A stretch of 64,000 nucleotides of DNA from JAPWJZ01 sp041287865 (GTDB taxonomy: Bacteria > Pseudomonadota > Alphaproteobacteria > Micavibrionales > UBA2020): the NCBI GenBank assembly GCA_041287865.1, contig JBGGMV010000008.1, forward strand, positions 62,001 to 126,000. Reading direction: 5' to 3'. The position numbers and the translations under genes are program-made. The notes below the pieces were generated by a model, which was not told the DNA's origin, ran no database searches, and saw only the letters and a program-made list of their open reading frames with translations. Below are positions 42,020 to 51,002 of the stretch, in pieces (position 1 is the first letter of the stretch; each line of letters opens with the position of its first letter).

Positions 42020-42394
42020 ATGACGAAAATTCTGTTCAGCGAAGACCATGAATACATCAAGATCGAAAACGGCGTCGGCACGGTCGGCATTTCCGACTTC
42101 GCGCAAAAGGCGCTGGGCGACGTGGTTTACGTCGAATTGCCGAAGGTTGGCGCGAAGCTGACCAAGGGCGGGCAGGCCGGCGTTGTCGAAAGCGTCAAAT
42201 CAGCCTCCGAACTTTATTCCCCCGTCACCGGCGAAGTGGTCGAGATCAACGGCGCGCTGACCGGCGACCCCGCGCTGGTGAACAGCGACCCGCTGGGCAA
42301 GGCCTGGTTCTTCAAGGTGAAAATTGCCAACGAAAACGAACTCACCGGCCTGAAAGACGAGAAAGCGTACAATGACTTCATTAAAGGACTTTAA
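42020..42394 (+). CDS. gcvH: Glycine cleavage system H protein, 124 aa
   Basis: Lipoylated carrier that moves the aminomethyl group from P to T and is reoxidised by L protein. The lipoyl lysine is Lys60 in VVESVKSASELYSPVTGEV. GAGGG precedes the ATG. Length is normal. It lies 15 bases after gcvT and four bases before the preferred gcvP start. No lpd (L protein) gene is in the window. Confidence 0.96.
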   Translation: MTKILFSEDHEYIKIENGVGTVGISDFAQKALGDVVYVELPKVGAKLTKGGQAGVVESVKSASELYSPVTGEVVEINGALTGDPALVNSDPLGKAWFFKVKIANENELTGLKDEKAYNDFIKGL

Positions 42395-42398
42395 GCGC

Positions 42399-45284
42399 AT
42401 GCCCCAGCCGATCGCAGAACTGGAACAACGAAACGATTTTATCCGCCGTCATATCGGGCCGTCTGAGTCCGATATCGCCGCCATGCTGCGTACGGTGGGT
42501 GCATCGTCACTTGATGATCTGGTCACCAAGGTTCTTCCTGCCGCCATCCGCGAAAAAACCGCGCCCGTCACCGGTGACTCGATGACGGAACATGAAGCGC
42601 TGGCCCTGCTCGACAGCATGGCGAAGCAGAACAAAGTCTACCGCTCGCTGATCGGCACGGGTTACTACGATACGCTAACGCCGAACGTCATTCTGCGCAA
42701 CGTGCTGCAAAACCCCGGCTGGTACACGGCCTATACGCCCTATCAGCCCGAAATTTCCCAAGGGCGCCTTGAAGCGCTGATCAATTTCCAGCAAGTCACG
42801 ATGGACCTGACGGGCATGCCGCTCGCCAATGCCTCGATGCTTGACGAAGGCACCTCCGCCGCCGAAGCCATGACTTTGGCAAAACGTGTTGGCGGTTCGG
42901 CCAGCAATACTTTCCTTGTGTCGGACGATTGCCACCCCCAGACGATTGCTGTCGTGGAAACCCGCGCCAAGCCGCTGGGTATTCAGGTCGTTGTCGGTAA
43001 AGCCGCTGACCTTGTCGAAAAAGACGGCTTCGCCATCCTGCTGCAATACCCCGGCACGTCGGGCGCAGTTGTCGATTACGCTGCGCTGGCCGCAAAAGCG
43101 AAATCGAAGAATATCGCCGTCGCCGTGGCAACCGATCTTCTCGCGCTTACGCTTCTCAAGCCCCCCGGCGAATGGGGCGCGGATATCGTTTTCGGTTCGG
43201 CGCAGCGCTTCGGCGTGCCGCTCGGCTACGGCGGCCCGCATGCCGCTTTCTTTGCCGCGCAGGATGCCTACAAACGTTCTATCCCCGGCCGCATCGTCGG
43301 CGTTTCGGTCGACAGCAAAGGCAAGCCTGCCTATCGCCTCGCCCTGCAAACGCGCGAGCAGCATATCCGCCGCGAAAAAGCGACGAGCAACATTTGCACA
43401 GCGCAGGTGCTGCTGGCCAATATCGCGGCCTTCTACGCCGTCTATCACGGCCCCGAAGGTCTAAAGACCATCGCCACCCGCACGCACCGTCTTGCCGCGA
43501 TTTTCGCGGAAGGCCTCAAGAAACTGGGCTTCCAAGTCACCACCGCGCATTTCTTTGACACCGTGACGGTTGACTGCGGCAAGCACGCGCAGGAAATCAT
43601 TTCCCGCGCGCACCAGAAAGAAATTAACCTGCGCGATTTCGGCGACGGCCGCCTTGGTGTGTCGCTCGACGAAAAATCAACCCGCGCGGAAGTCTTCACG
43701 CTCTGGCAGATCTTCTCTGGCAAGGGCGCGCTGGGCTTCAGCGTCGAGGCGCTTGACGCCAGCGTGCCGGACCAGATTCCGGCTGCGCTGAAACGCACCT
43801 CGGAATATCTCACGCACCCCACCTTCCACCTCTATCGTTCCGAAACCGATATGCTGCGCTATCTGCGGCATCTGGAACACAAGGATATCGCGCTCAACCG
43901 CTCGATGATCCCGCTCGGTTCCTGCACGATGAAGCTGAACGCGACAGTCGAGATGATTCCGGTGACATGGCCAGAATTCGGCAATATGCACCCCTTCGCG
44001 CCGCTCGATCAGGCGCAGGGCTATGCGGCCATGCTGAAAGATCTGGAACAGAAACTTTGCACGCTGACAGATTTCGCGGCGGTAACGCTGCAGCCTAACG
44101 CTGGATCGCAGGGCGAATATGCGGGCCTGCTGACCATTCGTGCCTATCACGAATCAAAAGGTCAGGCACACCGCAATATCTGCCTGATTCCCTCGTCCGC
44201 GCATGGCACCAACCCCGCGACCGCCGTTATGGCTGGCATGGAAGTTGTCATCACGGCTTGCGACGACAACGGCAACGTTGACCTTGGCGACCTGCGCGCG
44301 AAAGCGGCGGAGCATAAGGATAAACTGGCCGCCCTGATGGTCACCTATCCCTCCACCCACGGCGTTTTCGAGGAAGAAATCCGCGAGATTTGCAAGATCA
44401 TCCACGACAACGGCGGCCAAGTGTATATGGATGGCGCGAACTTCAACGCCATGGTGGGCCTCGCCTGCCCCGGCAAGATCGGCGCCGACGTCATGCACAT
44501 GAACCTGCATAAAACCTTCTGCATCCCGCATGGCGGCGGCGGTCCCGGCATGGGGCCCATTGGCGTCGGTGAACACCTCGCGCCCTTCCTGCCCGGCCAT
44601 CCGCTGCTGGAAGGCGTGGGCGGCGAAAACGCCATCGGCCCCGTATCGGCTGCGCCCTATGGCTCGGCCTCGATCCTGCCGATCAGCTGGGTCTATATCG
44701 CGCTGATGGGCACGGAAGGGTTGAAGAAGGCGACGCAGGTCGCCATCCTGAACGCCAACTACATCGCCAAGCGTCTCGAAAAACATTACCCGACCCTTTA
44801 TAAGGGCAAGCAAGGTTATGTGGCGCATGAATGTATCCTCGACACCCGCCCGCTGAAAACCTCGGCTGGCATCAGCGTCGACGATATCGCCAAGCGCCTG
44901 ATGGATTTCGGCTTCCACGCGCCCACCATGTCCTTCCCCGTTCCCGGCACGCTGATGATCGAGCCGACGGAATCCGAAGGCAAGGCGGAGCTGGACCGCT
45001 TTATCGAAGCGCTGACCGTTATCCGCGCCGAGATTGCCAAGGTGGAAAAGGGCGAATGGCCGCAGGGCAACAACCCGCTGGCGCTCGCCCCGCATACGCT
45101 GGCTGACCTGACGGCGGAGAAATGGGATCGCCCCTATACCCGCCACGACGGCGCTTTCCCGGCTGCGCATCTGCTGACGGATAAATACTGGACGCCCGTC
45201 AACCGCATCGACCATGCGGCCGGCGACCGTAACCTCGTCTGCGCCTGCCCGCCGATCGAGGCTTACAGCGAAGCGGCTGAATAA
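42399..45284 (+). CDS. gcvP: Glycine dehydrogenase (decarboxylating), P protein, single-chain, 961 aa
   Basis: Pyridoxal-phosphate enzyme that decarboxylates glycine onto the H protein. Both halves, separate in some bacteria as GcvPA and GcvPB, are fused here. The PLP lysine is Lys705 in HMNLHKTFCIPHGGGGPG. The opening QRNDFIRRHIGPSE is typical. The start at 42399 has AAAGGA upstream; an ATG at 42372 inside gcvH would add nine residues. Third gene of the riboswitch-controlled operon. Confidence 0.95.
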   Translation: MPQPIAELEQRNDFIRRHIGPSESDIAAMLRTVGASSLDDLVTKVLPAAIREKTAPVTGDSMTEHEALALLDSMAKQNKVYRSLIGTGYYDTLTPNVILRNVLQNPGWYTAYTPYQPEISQGRLEALINFQQVTMDLTGMPLANASMLDEGTSAAEAMTLAKRVGGSASNTFLVSDDCHPQTIAVVETRAKPLGIQVVVGKAADLVEKDGFAILLQYPGTSGAVVDYAALAAKAKSKNIAVAVATDLLALTLLKPPGEWGADIVFGSAQRFGVPLGYGGPHAAFFAAQDAYKRSIPGRIVGVSVDSKGKPAYRLALQTREQHIRREKATSNICTAQVLLANIAAFYAVYHGPEGLKTIATRTHRLAAIFAEGLKKLGFQVTTAHFFDTVTVDCGKHAQEIISRAHQKEINLRDFGDGRLGVSLDEKSTRAEVFTLWQIFSGKGALGFSVEALDASVPDQIPAALKRTSEYLTHPTFHLYRSETDMLRYLRHLEHKDIALNRSMIPLGSCTMKLNATVEMIPVTWPEFGNMHPFAPLDQAQGYAAMLKDLEQKLCTLTDFAAVTLQPNAGSQGEYAGLLTIRAYHESKGQAHRNICLIPSSAHGTNPATAVMAGMEVVITACDDNGNVDLGDLRAKAAEHKDKLAALMVTYPSTHGVFEEEIREICKIIHDNGGQVYMDGANFNAMVGLACPGKIGADVMHMNLHKTFCIPHGGGGPGMGPIGVGEHLAPFLPGHPLLEGVGGENAIGPVSAAPYGSASILPISWVYIALMGTEGLKKATQVAILNANYIAKRLEKHYPTLYKGKQGYVAHECILDTRPLKTSAGISVDDIAKRLMDFGFHAPTMSFPVPGTLMIEPTESEGKAELDRFIEALTVIRAEIAKVEKGEWPQGNNPLALAPHTLADLTAEKWDRPYTRHDGAFPAAHLLTDKYWTPVNRIDHAAGDRNLVCACPPIEAYSEAAE

Positions 45285-45308
45285 TCACGGGCAACTCCTT
45301 TGCATAAC

Positions 45309-45327
45309 CCCGCGTCGCAAGCGCGGG
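45309..45327 (+). terminator. GC-rich hairpin after gcvP
   Basis: CCCGCG (45309-45314) pairs with CGCGGG (45322-45327) across a seven-base loop. There is no T-tract, so termination is uncertain. Confidence 0.35.
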
Positions 45328-45379
45328 AACTGAAATCCATGCTTTGGCGTTAGGGACTGAACCAAGTAAACTCTCCTGC

Positions 45380-46435
45380 ATGGGTGTTTCACTGCGCGGT
45401 TTTGTTTTCACAGTCTTTGTCCTTCTTACCTTCGCTGCCCCTGCGCTGGCAGAGGAGGAAAAACCGACGCTGCAGCAGGAAGTCGCGCGGCGGCTGGTCG
45501 ATTTGAAGGAACGCCGCTTTATCACCTTCAATTCCGAAAACGACCTCTATGCGCCCGGCGGCAACGACGAGAACTATACCAATGGCGCGCGCGTGACATT
45601 CTTCCACGTCGGCGAGAAGCCGCACCCTATCTTCAACAACCTCGACCGCATCGTGCCGGTCTTTACCATCAACCCCACCACCAGCGTCTATTACACGCTG
45701 GGCCATAACCTCTACACGCCCAAGGACATCACGATGGTGGCGCAGGACCCGAACGACCGGCCCTGGGCGGCCTTTCTTTACGGCTCGGCCGGCCTTGTCA
45801 GCATCACCGACAACCATATTGATGAAATGGAAGCGACCATCGGCATCATCGGCCCCGCGGCGCTCGGCGAACAGGTGCAGAAATTCGTGCACGAGCATGT
45901 TTCCGACAGCCCCACGCCGCGCGGCTGGGACAACCAGCTGAAGAACGAACCCGGCCTGATGCTGTCGTGGGAGCGCCGCTGGCCAGAATTATACGGGCAC
46001 GAGGCTTTGGGCTTGTCGGCCGGCTTTACGCCGCATCTGGGCGCGACGGTTGGTAACGTTTACACCTATGCCAGCGCCGGCATCAATTTCCGCCTCTCGC
46101 CGTTTGAATCGCGCTGGCAGGACAGCCCTATCCGCGTGCGCCCCGCCATGCCTGGCACCGGCGCCTTCATGACGAAGGAAGACAAATTCAGCTGGTATTT
46201 GTTCAGCGGGGTCGAGGGCCGCGCCGTGGCGCGCAACATCTTCCTCGACGGCAATACTTTCACCGACAGCCATGATGTTGATAAAGTGCCGCTGGTGGCG
46301 GACCTGAACGCGGGCCTCGCCTTCACCTACGGCGCCGCGCGGCTCAGCTACGCGCTCATCTACCGCACGAAAGAATTCGACAAGCAGGACGACCCCGGCA
46401 TCTTCGGCACGGTCAGCTTCGGGTATCGGTTTTAG
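45380..46435 (+). CDS. lpxR: LpxR-like lipid A 3'-O-deacylase family protein (DUF2219), 351 aa
   Basis: The start MGVSLRGFVFTV gives a signal peptide ending near LALAEE; a TTG at 45344 would add 12 residues. The protein then reads as an outer-membrane beta-barrel with the LpxR signatures NDLYAPGGNDENYTNGARV, ITDNHIDEMEATIGIIGP and PRGWDNQLKNEPGL, which carry the catalytic and calcium-binding residues of the family, and it ends in an aromatic residue (SFGYRF). LpxR removes the 3' acyloxyacyl group of lipid A at the outer leaflet, which lowers host immune recognition in pathogens. It could also tune membrane fluidity here. Confidence 0.88.
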   Translation: MGVSLRGFVFTVFVLLTFAAPALAEEEKPTLQQEVARRLVDLKERRFITFNSENDLYAPGGNDENYTNGARVTFFHVGEKPHPIFNNLDRIVPVFTINPTTSVYYTLGHNLYTPKDITMVAQDPNDRPWAAFLYGSAGLVSITDNHIDEMEATIGIIGPAALGEQVQKFVHEHVSDSPTPRGWDNQLKNEPGLMLSWERRWPELYGHEALGLSAGFTPHLGATVGNVYTYASAGINFRLSPFESRWQDSPIRVRPAMPGTGAFMTKEDKFSWYLFSGVEGRAVARNIFLDGNTFTDSHDVDKVPLVADLNAGLAFTYGAARLSYALIYRTKEFDKQDDPGIFGTVSFGYRF

Positions 46436-46887
46436 GGCTTAAAGCCTTTGGTCTGCGCACGGCCCGAATTCGTCTGGGCGCGGCCGCTGCGGGTCTGGCC
46501 GCGATAGCCCATGTCTTCCGCCTCTTTCATCAGGCCTTCCATTTTCTGCAGGAAGCCGGCGGGCAGGTCGGGGTTGATGGCAAAGGGTTTCGGCAGCGGG
46601 TCGGTCGCGGGCTTCAGATATCCGATCGCCATGGGACGCGCACGGGTGCCGCAGGTAGGATCGTCATTGCTTTCGACCAGTTTGCTGTTCATCACGTCGT
46701 TGATGAAATCCTGCGGCGGTTTCCAGCCGATCTCGACATAGAGTTTCGCCATATCCGGCATCACCCAGCTGTTGCCGGATGAAAAGCACAGCGTCACATC
46801 GCCGGAGCTGTAAACCACGTCCTTGTTACGCAGGTTCAGCTTCTCGGCTTCTTCGCGCGTCATATACTCGCAGCGGTGGAATCCCAT
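46432..46887 (-). CDS. Hypothetical soluble protein, 151 aa
   Basis: The frame begins one base after the stop of its upstream neighbour. The amino half holds MTREEAEKLNLRNKDVVYSS and CFSSGNSWVMPDMAKLYVE; the end has a short repeated element (GQTRSGRAQTNSGRAQTKG), which looks disordered. No signal peptide or membrane helix. No family recognised. It overlaps the convergent lpxR end by four bases. Confidence 0.6.
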   Translation of the reverse strand: MGFHRCEYMTREEAEKLNLRNKDVVYSSGDVTLCFSSGNSWVMPDMAKLYVEIGWKPPQDFINDVMNSKLVESNDDPTCGTRARPMAIGYLKPATDPLPKPFAINPDLPAGFLQKMEGLMKEAEDMGYRGQTRSGRAQTNSGRAQTKGFKP

Positions 46888-46888
46888 C

Positions 46889-47191
46889 TTACAGCTCCCT
46901 CTTCAGCGCATACATGGATGTGGTCATTTTCTCGACCTTCTCGACGTTTTTCACGCTCTTCACCACTTCCAGCGCTTCGGGCGTCGCGTAGATCTGCGCG
47001 GAACGGGCATGACCCGGCACGCGCGATGCGGCGAAGGCAAATTCGGCGGAGAGGCCTTTTTCGGCCAGCTGCGTCTTGATATTGCGCTTCACGCCGCCCG
47101 TGATCTTGCGCTGGGTTGCAATGAAGGTGTCGGTCGACGTCGTCGTATCCGCGCTGGTGATATGCAGGTTGTAAAGCTGTGCCTTGGCCAT
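46889..47191 (-). CDS. Hypothetical small protein, 100 aa
   Basis: The start MAKAQLYNLHIT is preferred to the ATG at 47236 because the longer form overlaps promoter sequence. The protein looks like a single alpha/beta domain (YNLHITSADTTTSTDTFIAT, QLAEKGLSAEFAFAASRVPG, IYATPEALEVVKSVKNVEKV). It is the first gene of a two-gene operon with a consensus promoter upstream. No family recognised. Confidence 0.6.
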   Translation of the reverse strand: MAKAQLYNLHITSADTTTSTDTFIATQRKITGGVKRNIKTQLAEKGLSAEFAFAASRVPGHARSAQIYATPEALEVVKSVKNVEKVEKMTTSMYALKREL

Positions 47192-47226
47192 GGAAAAACG
47201 CCCTTCTTCGAATTTCAAACAAACCC

Positions 47227-47255
47227 CTTCTAACAACCCTCAAAAATTATGTCAA
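47227..47255 (-). promoter_or_regulatory. Promoter, TTGACA-N17-TAGAAG
   Basis: TTGACA with the TAAT extension (47250-47255) and TAGAAG (47227-47232) on the minus strand, 17-bp spacer, about 36 bases before the start at 47191. Confidence 0.55.
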
Positions 47256-47377
47256 CCGCGCTTAATCGCCTTTGAATTCAAGCATATAAAAATCTGCTCG
47301 TTCCCTCTGGCGGAAAACCGGGACGTATAATATGGTTATCTCCCTTACTATCGTACCGTAAGCTTGAGAGGGATTTG

Positions 47378-48460
47378 ATGTCCGCCGGACTGCTCGCCCT
47401 GCTGCAAGAAACCGCCACCGCCACGCAAGGCGCGATGGTCAAAACGACAGGGGTCGTCTGCGACGACCTCGCGGTCAGCTGCAACCAGTTCATCGGCGGC
47501 CAGCCCGACCGCAAAATCCCCATGGTGATGAAGGTCGCCAAACGCTCGCTCATTAACAAAGCCATTTTAATCCCCTCGGCCCTCGCGCTCTCGCTCACCT
47601 TCCCCGCGGCTATTTTGCCGGCGCTGGCCGTGGGCGGCGCGCTGCTCTGCTACGACAGCATGCACAAGATCACGCACAAGGCCATCAAGCCGCCGCCCGT
47701 CGCGGTGAGCGAAGCCTATGCCAACGACCATGCCGCCTGGGAAAAGCGCCATGTGAAAAGCGCGATGCATACCGACCTTGTCCTTTCGGCCGAGGTGACG
47801 ACGGTGTCGCTCTGGAGCGTGACGGGCGCGCCCGTCCTTGTCCAGCTGGGCACGCTGACCGCGACCGGCCTTGCCATGACCGCCGCGGTTTATACGGCTG
47901 TTGCGGCCATCATCAAGATGGATGATGCCGGCGTCGCGCTGGAAAAAGTGAAGGGTAACGGCCTGTTTGCGAAAACCTGCCACAAGGCGGGTAAAGCCAT
48001 CGGCCATGTCGCGCCGAAACTGATTAAAACCATCGGCGTCGTCGGCATGGCCGCGATGTTCCTAGTCGGCGGCACGATGCTGGTGCATGGCATTCCGGGC
48101 GGCGAGCATCTGGTCGGTGCCGCCGTGTCGGCCCTTGGCGCGAATGCCGTGGTGCAGGCCGTGGCGGTCGTCGCGCTGCAATTCGGCGTCGGTGTTGTGG
48201 CGGGCATTGCCTCGCTCCCCGTCGCCAAGGTCGTTATCCCCGCCTACAAGAAATCCGTTGCTTGGACGCGCAAGCTGTTCGGCAAGCCCGATATCACAAA
48301 ACCGCTTGCGCAATCACCCCAAGCACCTGAACCCGCGCCGAAGCTTCTGCCGCCCAAGGGCAGCGCCAGCACGGCGCTCAATGCCGCTGTCAGGCTGGAC
48401 GCGCCCGCCAACGACACGCAGGCAAAACCCGTCCTTGCCGCAAAACCGCCCAAGCCATAA
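47378..48460 (+). CDS. DUF808 (YedI-like) inner-membrane protein, divergent copy, 360 aa
   Basis: ATG at 47378 with GAGAGGG upstream. The opening SAGLLALLQETATATQGAMV and KTTGVVCDDLAVSCNQF matches the DUF808 start of the other two copies but has lost its Asp-rich LLDDI motif. Five or more membrane segments follow, with a conserved AVGGALLCYDSMHKITHK in place of the usual GGAFLCYEG. The tail is Pro/Ala-rich (PAPKLLPPKGSAS...AAKPPKP). DUF808 proteins are inner-membrane proteins of unknown role. Confidence 0.85.
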   Translation: MSAGLLALLQETATATQGAMVKTTGVVCDDLAVSCNQFIGGQPDRKIPMVMKVAKRSLINKAILIPSALALSLTFPAAILPALAVGGALLCYDSMHKITHKAIKPPPVAVSEAYANDHAAWEKRHVKSAMHTDLVLSAEVTTVSLWSVTGAPVLVQLGTLTATGLAMTAAVYTAVAAIIKMDDAGVALEKVKGNGLFAKTCHKAGKAIGHVAPKLIKTIGVVGMAAMFLVGGTMLVHGIPGGEHLVGAAVSALGANAVVQAVAVVALQFGVGVVAGIASLPVAKVVIPAYKKSVAWTRKLFGKPDITKPLAQSPQAPEPAPKLLPPKGSASTALNAAVRLDAPANDTQAKPVLAAKPPKP

Positions 48461-48462
48461 AA

Positions 48463-48502
48463 AGCTATCCCCGTATTGATCAGGGGCAATACGGGGATAG
48501 CT
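48463..48502. terminator. 16-bp perfect hairpin between convergent genes
   Basis: AGCTATCCCCGTATTG (48463-48478) pairs perfectly with CAATACGGGGATAGCT (48487-48502) across eight bases. On the minus strand it is followed by TTTTT, so it terminates the 63-aa gene; it can also end the DUF808 transcript. Confidence 0.8.
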
Positions 48503-48540
48503 GTCATTGCGCCGGGATGGAGTCCTTGGCGGCGCAAATC

Positions 48541-48732
48541 CTAGCGCGTGTCGCGTGTCGCGTCTTTCATTTCGTGTGCAAGATCTTTTGTGGCGTCGGT
48601 TACATTGTCGATCGCCCGGCCGATTTTCGCACCGGGGGTCTGCGACTGGTAATCGTGCCGTTCATAAGCCAGCAGCCCGATAACGGCCAAAAGTACCACA
48701 ATCACAATCGCCATAGCGTTTTCGTTGCGCAT
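48541..48732 (-). CDS. Small membrane-anchored protein, 63 aa
   Basis: A strong AGGAGG precedes the ATG. Residues 7-23 form one membrane helix (MAIVIVVLLAVIGLLAYE), followed by a charged helical tail (GRAIDNVTDATKDLAHEMKD). The layout resembles small YtxH/ElaB-like envelope proteins, but identity is not established. It has its own terminator, so it is probably monocistronic. Confidence 0.68.
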   Translation of the reverse strand: MRNENAMAIVIVVLLAVIGLLAYERHDYQSQTPGAKIGRAIDNVTDATKDLAHEMKDATRDTR

Positions 48733-48801
48733 GATGGTCCTCCTGTTTCTGGTGAACAGTATCCTTCAACAGGACAAACAGGAGGCAGAGCAAAGAGTTC
48801 C

Positions 48802-49542
48802 CTAACGCACGTTTCCGATCGAATTCTTGACCGTGTCATGCTTGATTTTGGGCATCGGCGGGGGCTCGGGAATGCGCGAAGGCTCGGCAGGCGTGGGCGT
48901 GCTGTTTTTCAGCGTGCCCAATTGGCGGCAATCGATATTGGGGTTGGGACAGGGTTTTTTCTGCGTTAATCCTTCGGGCGCCTGCGGGCCTTTTTGTTCC
49001 GCATGGCGCTGACGGGCGCGTTCGACCCGTTCGGCGTGCCGGCGGCGGCGTTCTTCCTCGATCTTGCGCTGGCGGGCTTCGCGGGCCGCCTCGCGGCGTC
49101 TTTCCTGTTCCGCACGCTGGCGCAGGCGTTCCAGCCTTGCCTGCTGGCGGCGCTCGGCCGCTTCGCGCTCGGCTTTCATACGGGCAAGGCGTTCCTCGAT
49201 GCGGCGGCGTTTCAGGGCCTCGCGCTCGCGCTTCAGCTCTTCCTTCAGGGTTTTCTCGGCCTCGCGCAGGGCGTCCTTTTTCAGGCGGTCATCGTTCATG
49301 TCCTTCAACATGTCTTTCATGTCCTTGCGGGCGTCTTCGGAGATAAGGCTGAACATCAACTGGATGGCGTCCTCGACGGGCATCTTGCTGAAATCGATGC
49401 CCGCGGGGCTCTGAGCCTGTTTCTGCCCCTGTACCGGCGCGGCGACAACGGTGGAGGCGCCCAATCCCGCCTTGGCGGGCTGGGCGGCGGGGGCGGCGGG
49501 GGTGAACAACAGCAGGGCAATGAAAAGGGCGGCGAGGCGCAT
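48802..49542 (-). CDS. Secreted protein with a long charged helix, 246 aa
   Basis: Signal peptide of about 19 residues (LALFIALLLFTPAAPAA-like). Residues about 70-185 are an uninterrupted Arg/Glu/Ala/Lys helix (KRRRIEERLARMKAEREAAE, RRREAAREARQRKIEEERRR), suggesting a long coiled coil or single helix. The end holds two cysteines (CPNPNIDCRQL) and is proline-rich. It is predicted to be periplasmic; it could span envelope layers. Function unknown. Confidence 0.66.
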   Translation of the reverse strand: MRLAALFIALLLFTPAAPAAQPAKAGLGASTVVAAPVQGQKQAQSPAGIDFSKMPVEDAIQLMFSLISEDARKDMKDMLKDMNDDRLKKDALREAEKTLKEELKREREALKRRRIEERLARMKAEREAAERRQQARLERLRQRAEQERRREAAREARQRKIEEERRRRHAERVERARQRHAEQKGPQAPEGLTQKKPCPNPNIDCRQLGTLKNSTPTPAEPSRIPEPPPMPKIKHDTVKNSIGNVR

Positions 49543-49645
49543 AAAAATACTCCATGAAGATAGGGAAGATTAGCCCTTCTGCGTGACCGAAACAGCCCCG
49601 AATCTTAACGGCAGCCAGACCCCGAATGGTGCGTCCATAATTGTG

Positions 49646-49676
49646 GTATCATGATACTAAATATCTGATTTATAAT
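49646..49676 (+). promoter_or_regulatory. Palindrome next to a consensus -10 upstream of DUF808
   Basis: GTATCATGATAC (49646-49657) is a perfect 12-bp palindrome; TATAAT follows at 49671-49676. The palindrome overlaps the region where the -35 should sit, as expected for an operator. The downstream gene starts at 49761. Confidence 0.45.
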
Positions 49677-49760
49677 GTTAATTACGATACTTCTTTCCAA
49701 GCCCATTAAAACCCCGTACCCTATTTACCTAACAGGCTCAACAACCCGAGGAGGACTATT

Positions 49761-50948
49761 TTGGCTGCTACCGGACTACTTGCGATCCTTGATGATATTG
49801 CAGCGATGACGAAGATTGCGGCCAAGAAGACCGCCGGCATCGCAGGCGACGATCTGGCGGTGAACGCGCATGCGGTGGCGAACGGCAAGGGCGGGATCGA
49901 CCCCAAGCGCGAGCTGCCCATCGTCTGGGAAATTGCCAAGGGTTCCTTCAAGAACAAGTTCCTCTACCTGATCCCGGGCGCGATGCTGCTGACGGCCGTT
50001 GCCCCCTGGGCGATCCCCCCGCTGATGATGGCGGGCGGCGCCTTCCTCTGCTACGAGGGCATCGAGAAAGTCATCCACAAGAAAGGCAAGGACTCGGACG
50101 AGGAAAAACGCCTGCTTGCCGAAATGGATTCAAAAGAGCTTGAAAAGAAAAAGATCGCCGGCGCGATCAAGACCGACGTGATCCTTTCCGCCGAAATCGT
50201 CGTTGTGACGCTGGGCGCGATCGCAGGTTCTACGTTATTGGTGCAGGCGGCCACGCTGGCCGCCGTCGGCGTCATCATGACGGTCGGCATTTACGGCCTT
50301 GTCGGCGGCCTAGTGAAGCTCGACGATATCGGCCTGCACCTGCAGAAGAAAGAAGGCGACGGTTTCGGTGCGAAATGCCAGCGCACGCTCGGCAAATGCC
50401 TTGTGAAAGGCGTACCGCCCTTTATGAAATGCCTTTCGGTCGTCGGCACCGCCGCCATGTTCGCGGTGGGCGGCGGTATTATATTGCACGGCATCCCGAT
50501 GCTGGGCCATGCGGTCGCGGGCCTTGCCCATGCCGCAACCTCGATCCCCGTTGTCGCGGGCCTGATTGAATCGGGCATTGCGATTGCGGCCGGCGTTGCA
50601 ACCGGCTTTGCCGCTATCCCTGCCGTCAAGGCGATCTCGAAGCCGCTCGGCAAGGTGATGGAAGTCTGCAAGAACGCCGTCGACATCGTGAAAGACGCCA
50701 TGACGCGCATCCCCCTGCTCAACAAGCTGGTGAAAAAACCCGTAGCCGCGAACGAGAACAAACCGCTCTCCGCGCCGAAGAAGCCCGAGGCAGCACCCGC
50801 CCTTGCCAATGCGCCCGACCTGACCGCCAAACATGCCAAGGCCGCCAAGCCCGCGCCCAAAGTGGTGCCGGAGCCGCCCCCGCCCGCGCATTACCCGCCG
50901 CCCGGCGAGTTCCAGAAAGAACTGAAACAGAACCGCTATAACGGCTAG
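49761..50948 (+). CDS. DUF808 (YedI-like) inner-membrane protein, 395 aa
   Basis: TTG start with GAGGAGG eight bases upstream, which fixes the start (MAATGLLAILDDIAAM). The sequence follows DUF808 closely: KTAGIAGDDLAVNAHAV, KRELPIVWEIAKGSFKNKF, MMAGGAFLCYEGIEKVIHK, and about six membrane segments, with FAVGGGIILHGIP near residue 238. A 75-residue Pro/Ala/Lys tail follows the last helix, longer than in the sister protein. Second of three copies. Confidence 0.9.
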   Translation: MAATGLLAILDDIAAMTKIAAKKTAGIAGDDLAVNAHAVANGKGGIDPKRELPIVWEIAKGSFKNKFLYLIPGAMLLTAVAPWAIPPLMMAGGAFLCYEGIEKVIHKKGKDSDEEKRLLAEMDSKELEKKKIAGAIKTDVILSAEIVVVTLGAIAGSTLLVQAATLAAVGVIMTVGIYGLVGGLVKLDDIGLHLQKKEGDGFGAKCQRTLGKCLVKGVPPFMKCLSVVGTAAMFAVGGGIILHGIPMLGHAVAGLAHAATSIPVVAGLIESGIAIAAGVATGFAAIPAVKAISKPLGKVMEVCKNAVDIVKDAMTRIPLLNKLVKKPVAANENKPLSAPKKPEAAPALANAPDLTAKHAKAAKPAPKVVPEPPPPAHYPPPGEFQKELKQNRYNG

Positions 50949-51002
50949 CTTCACAAAAGCTTCAAATTAGGGCATTCTTTGCTTCCAACGAGAGGATGAC
51001 CC

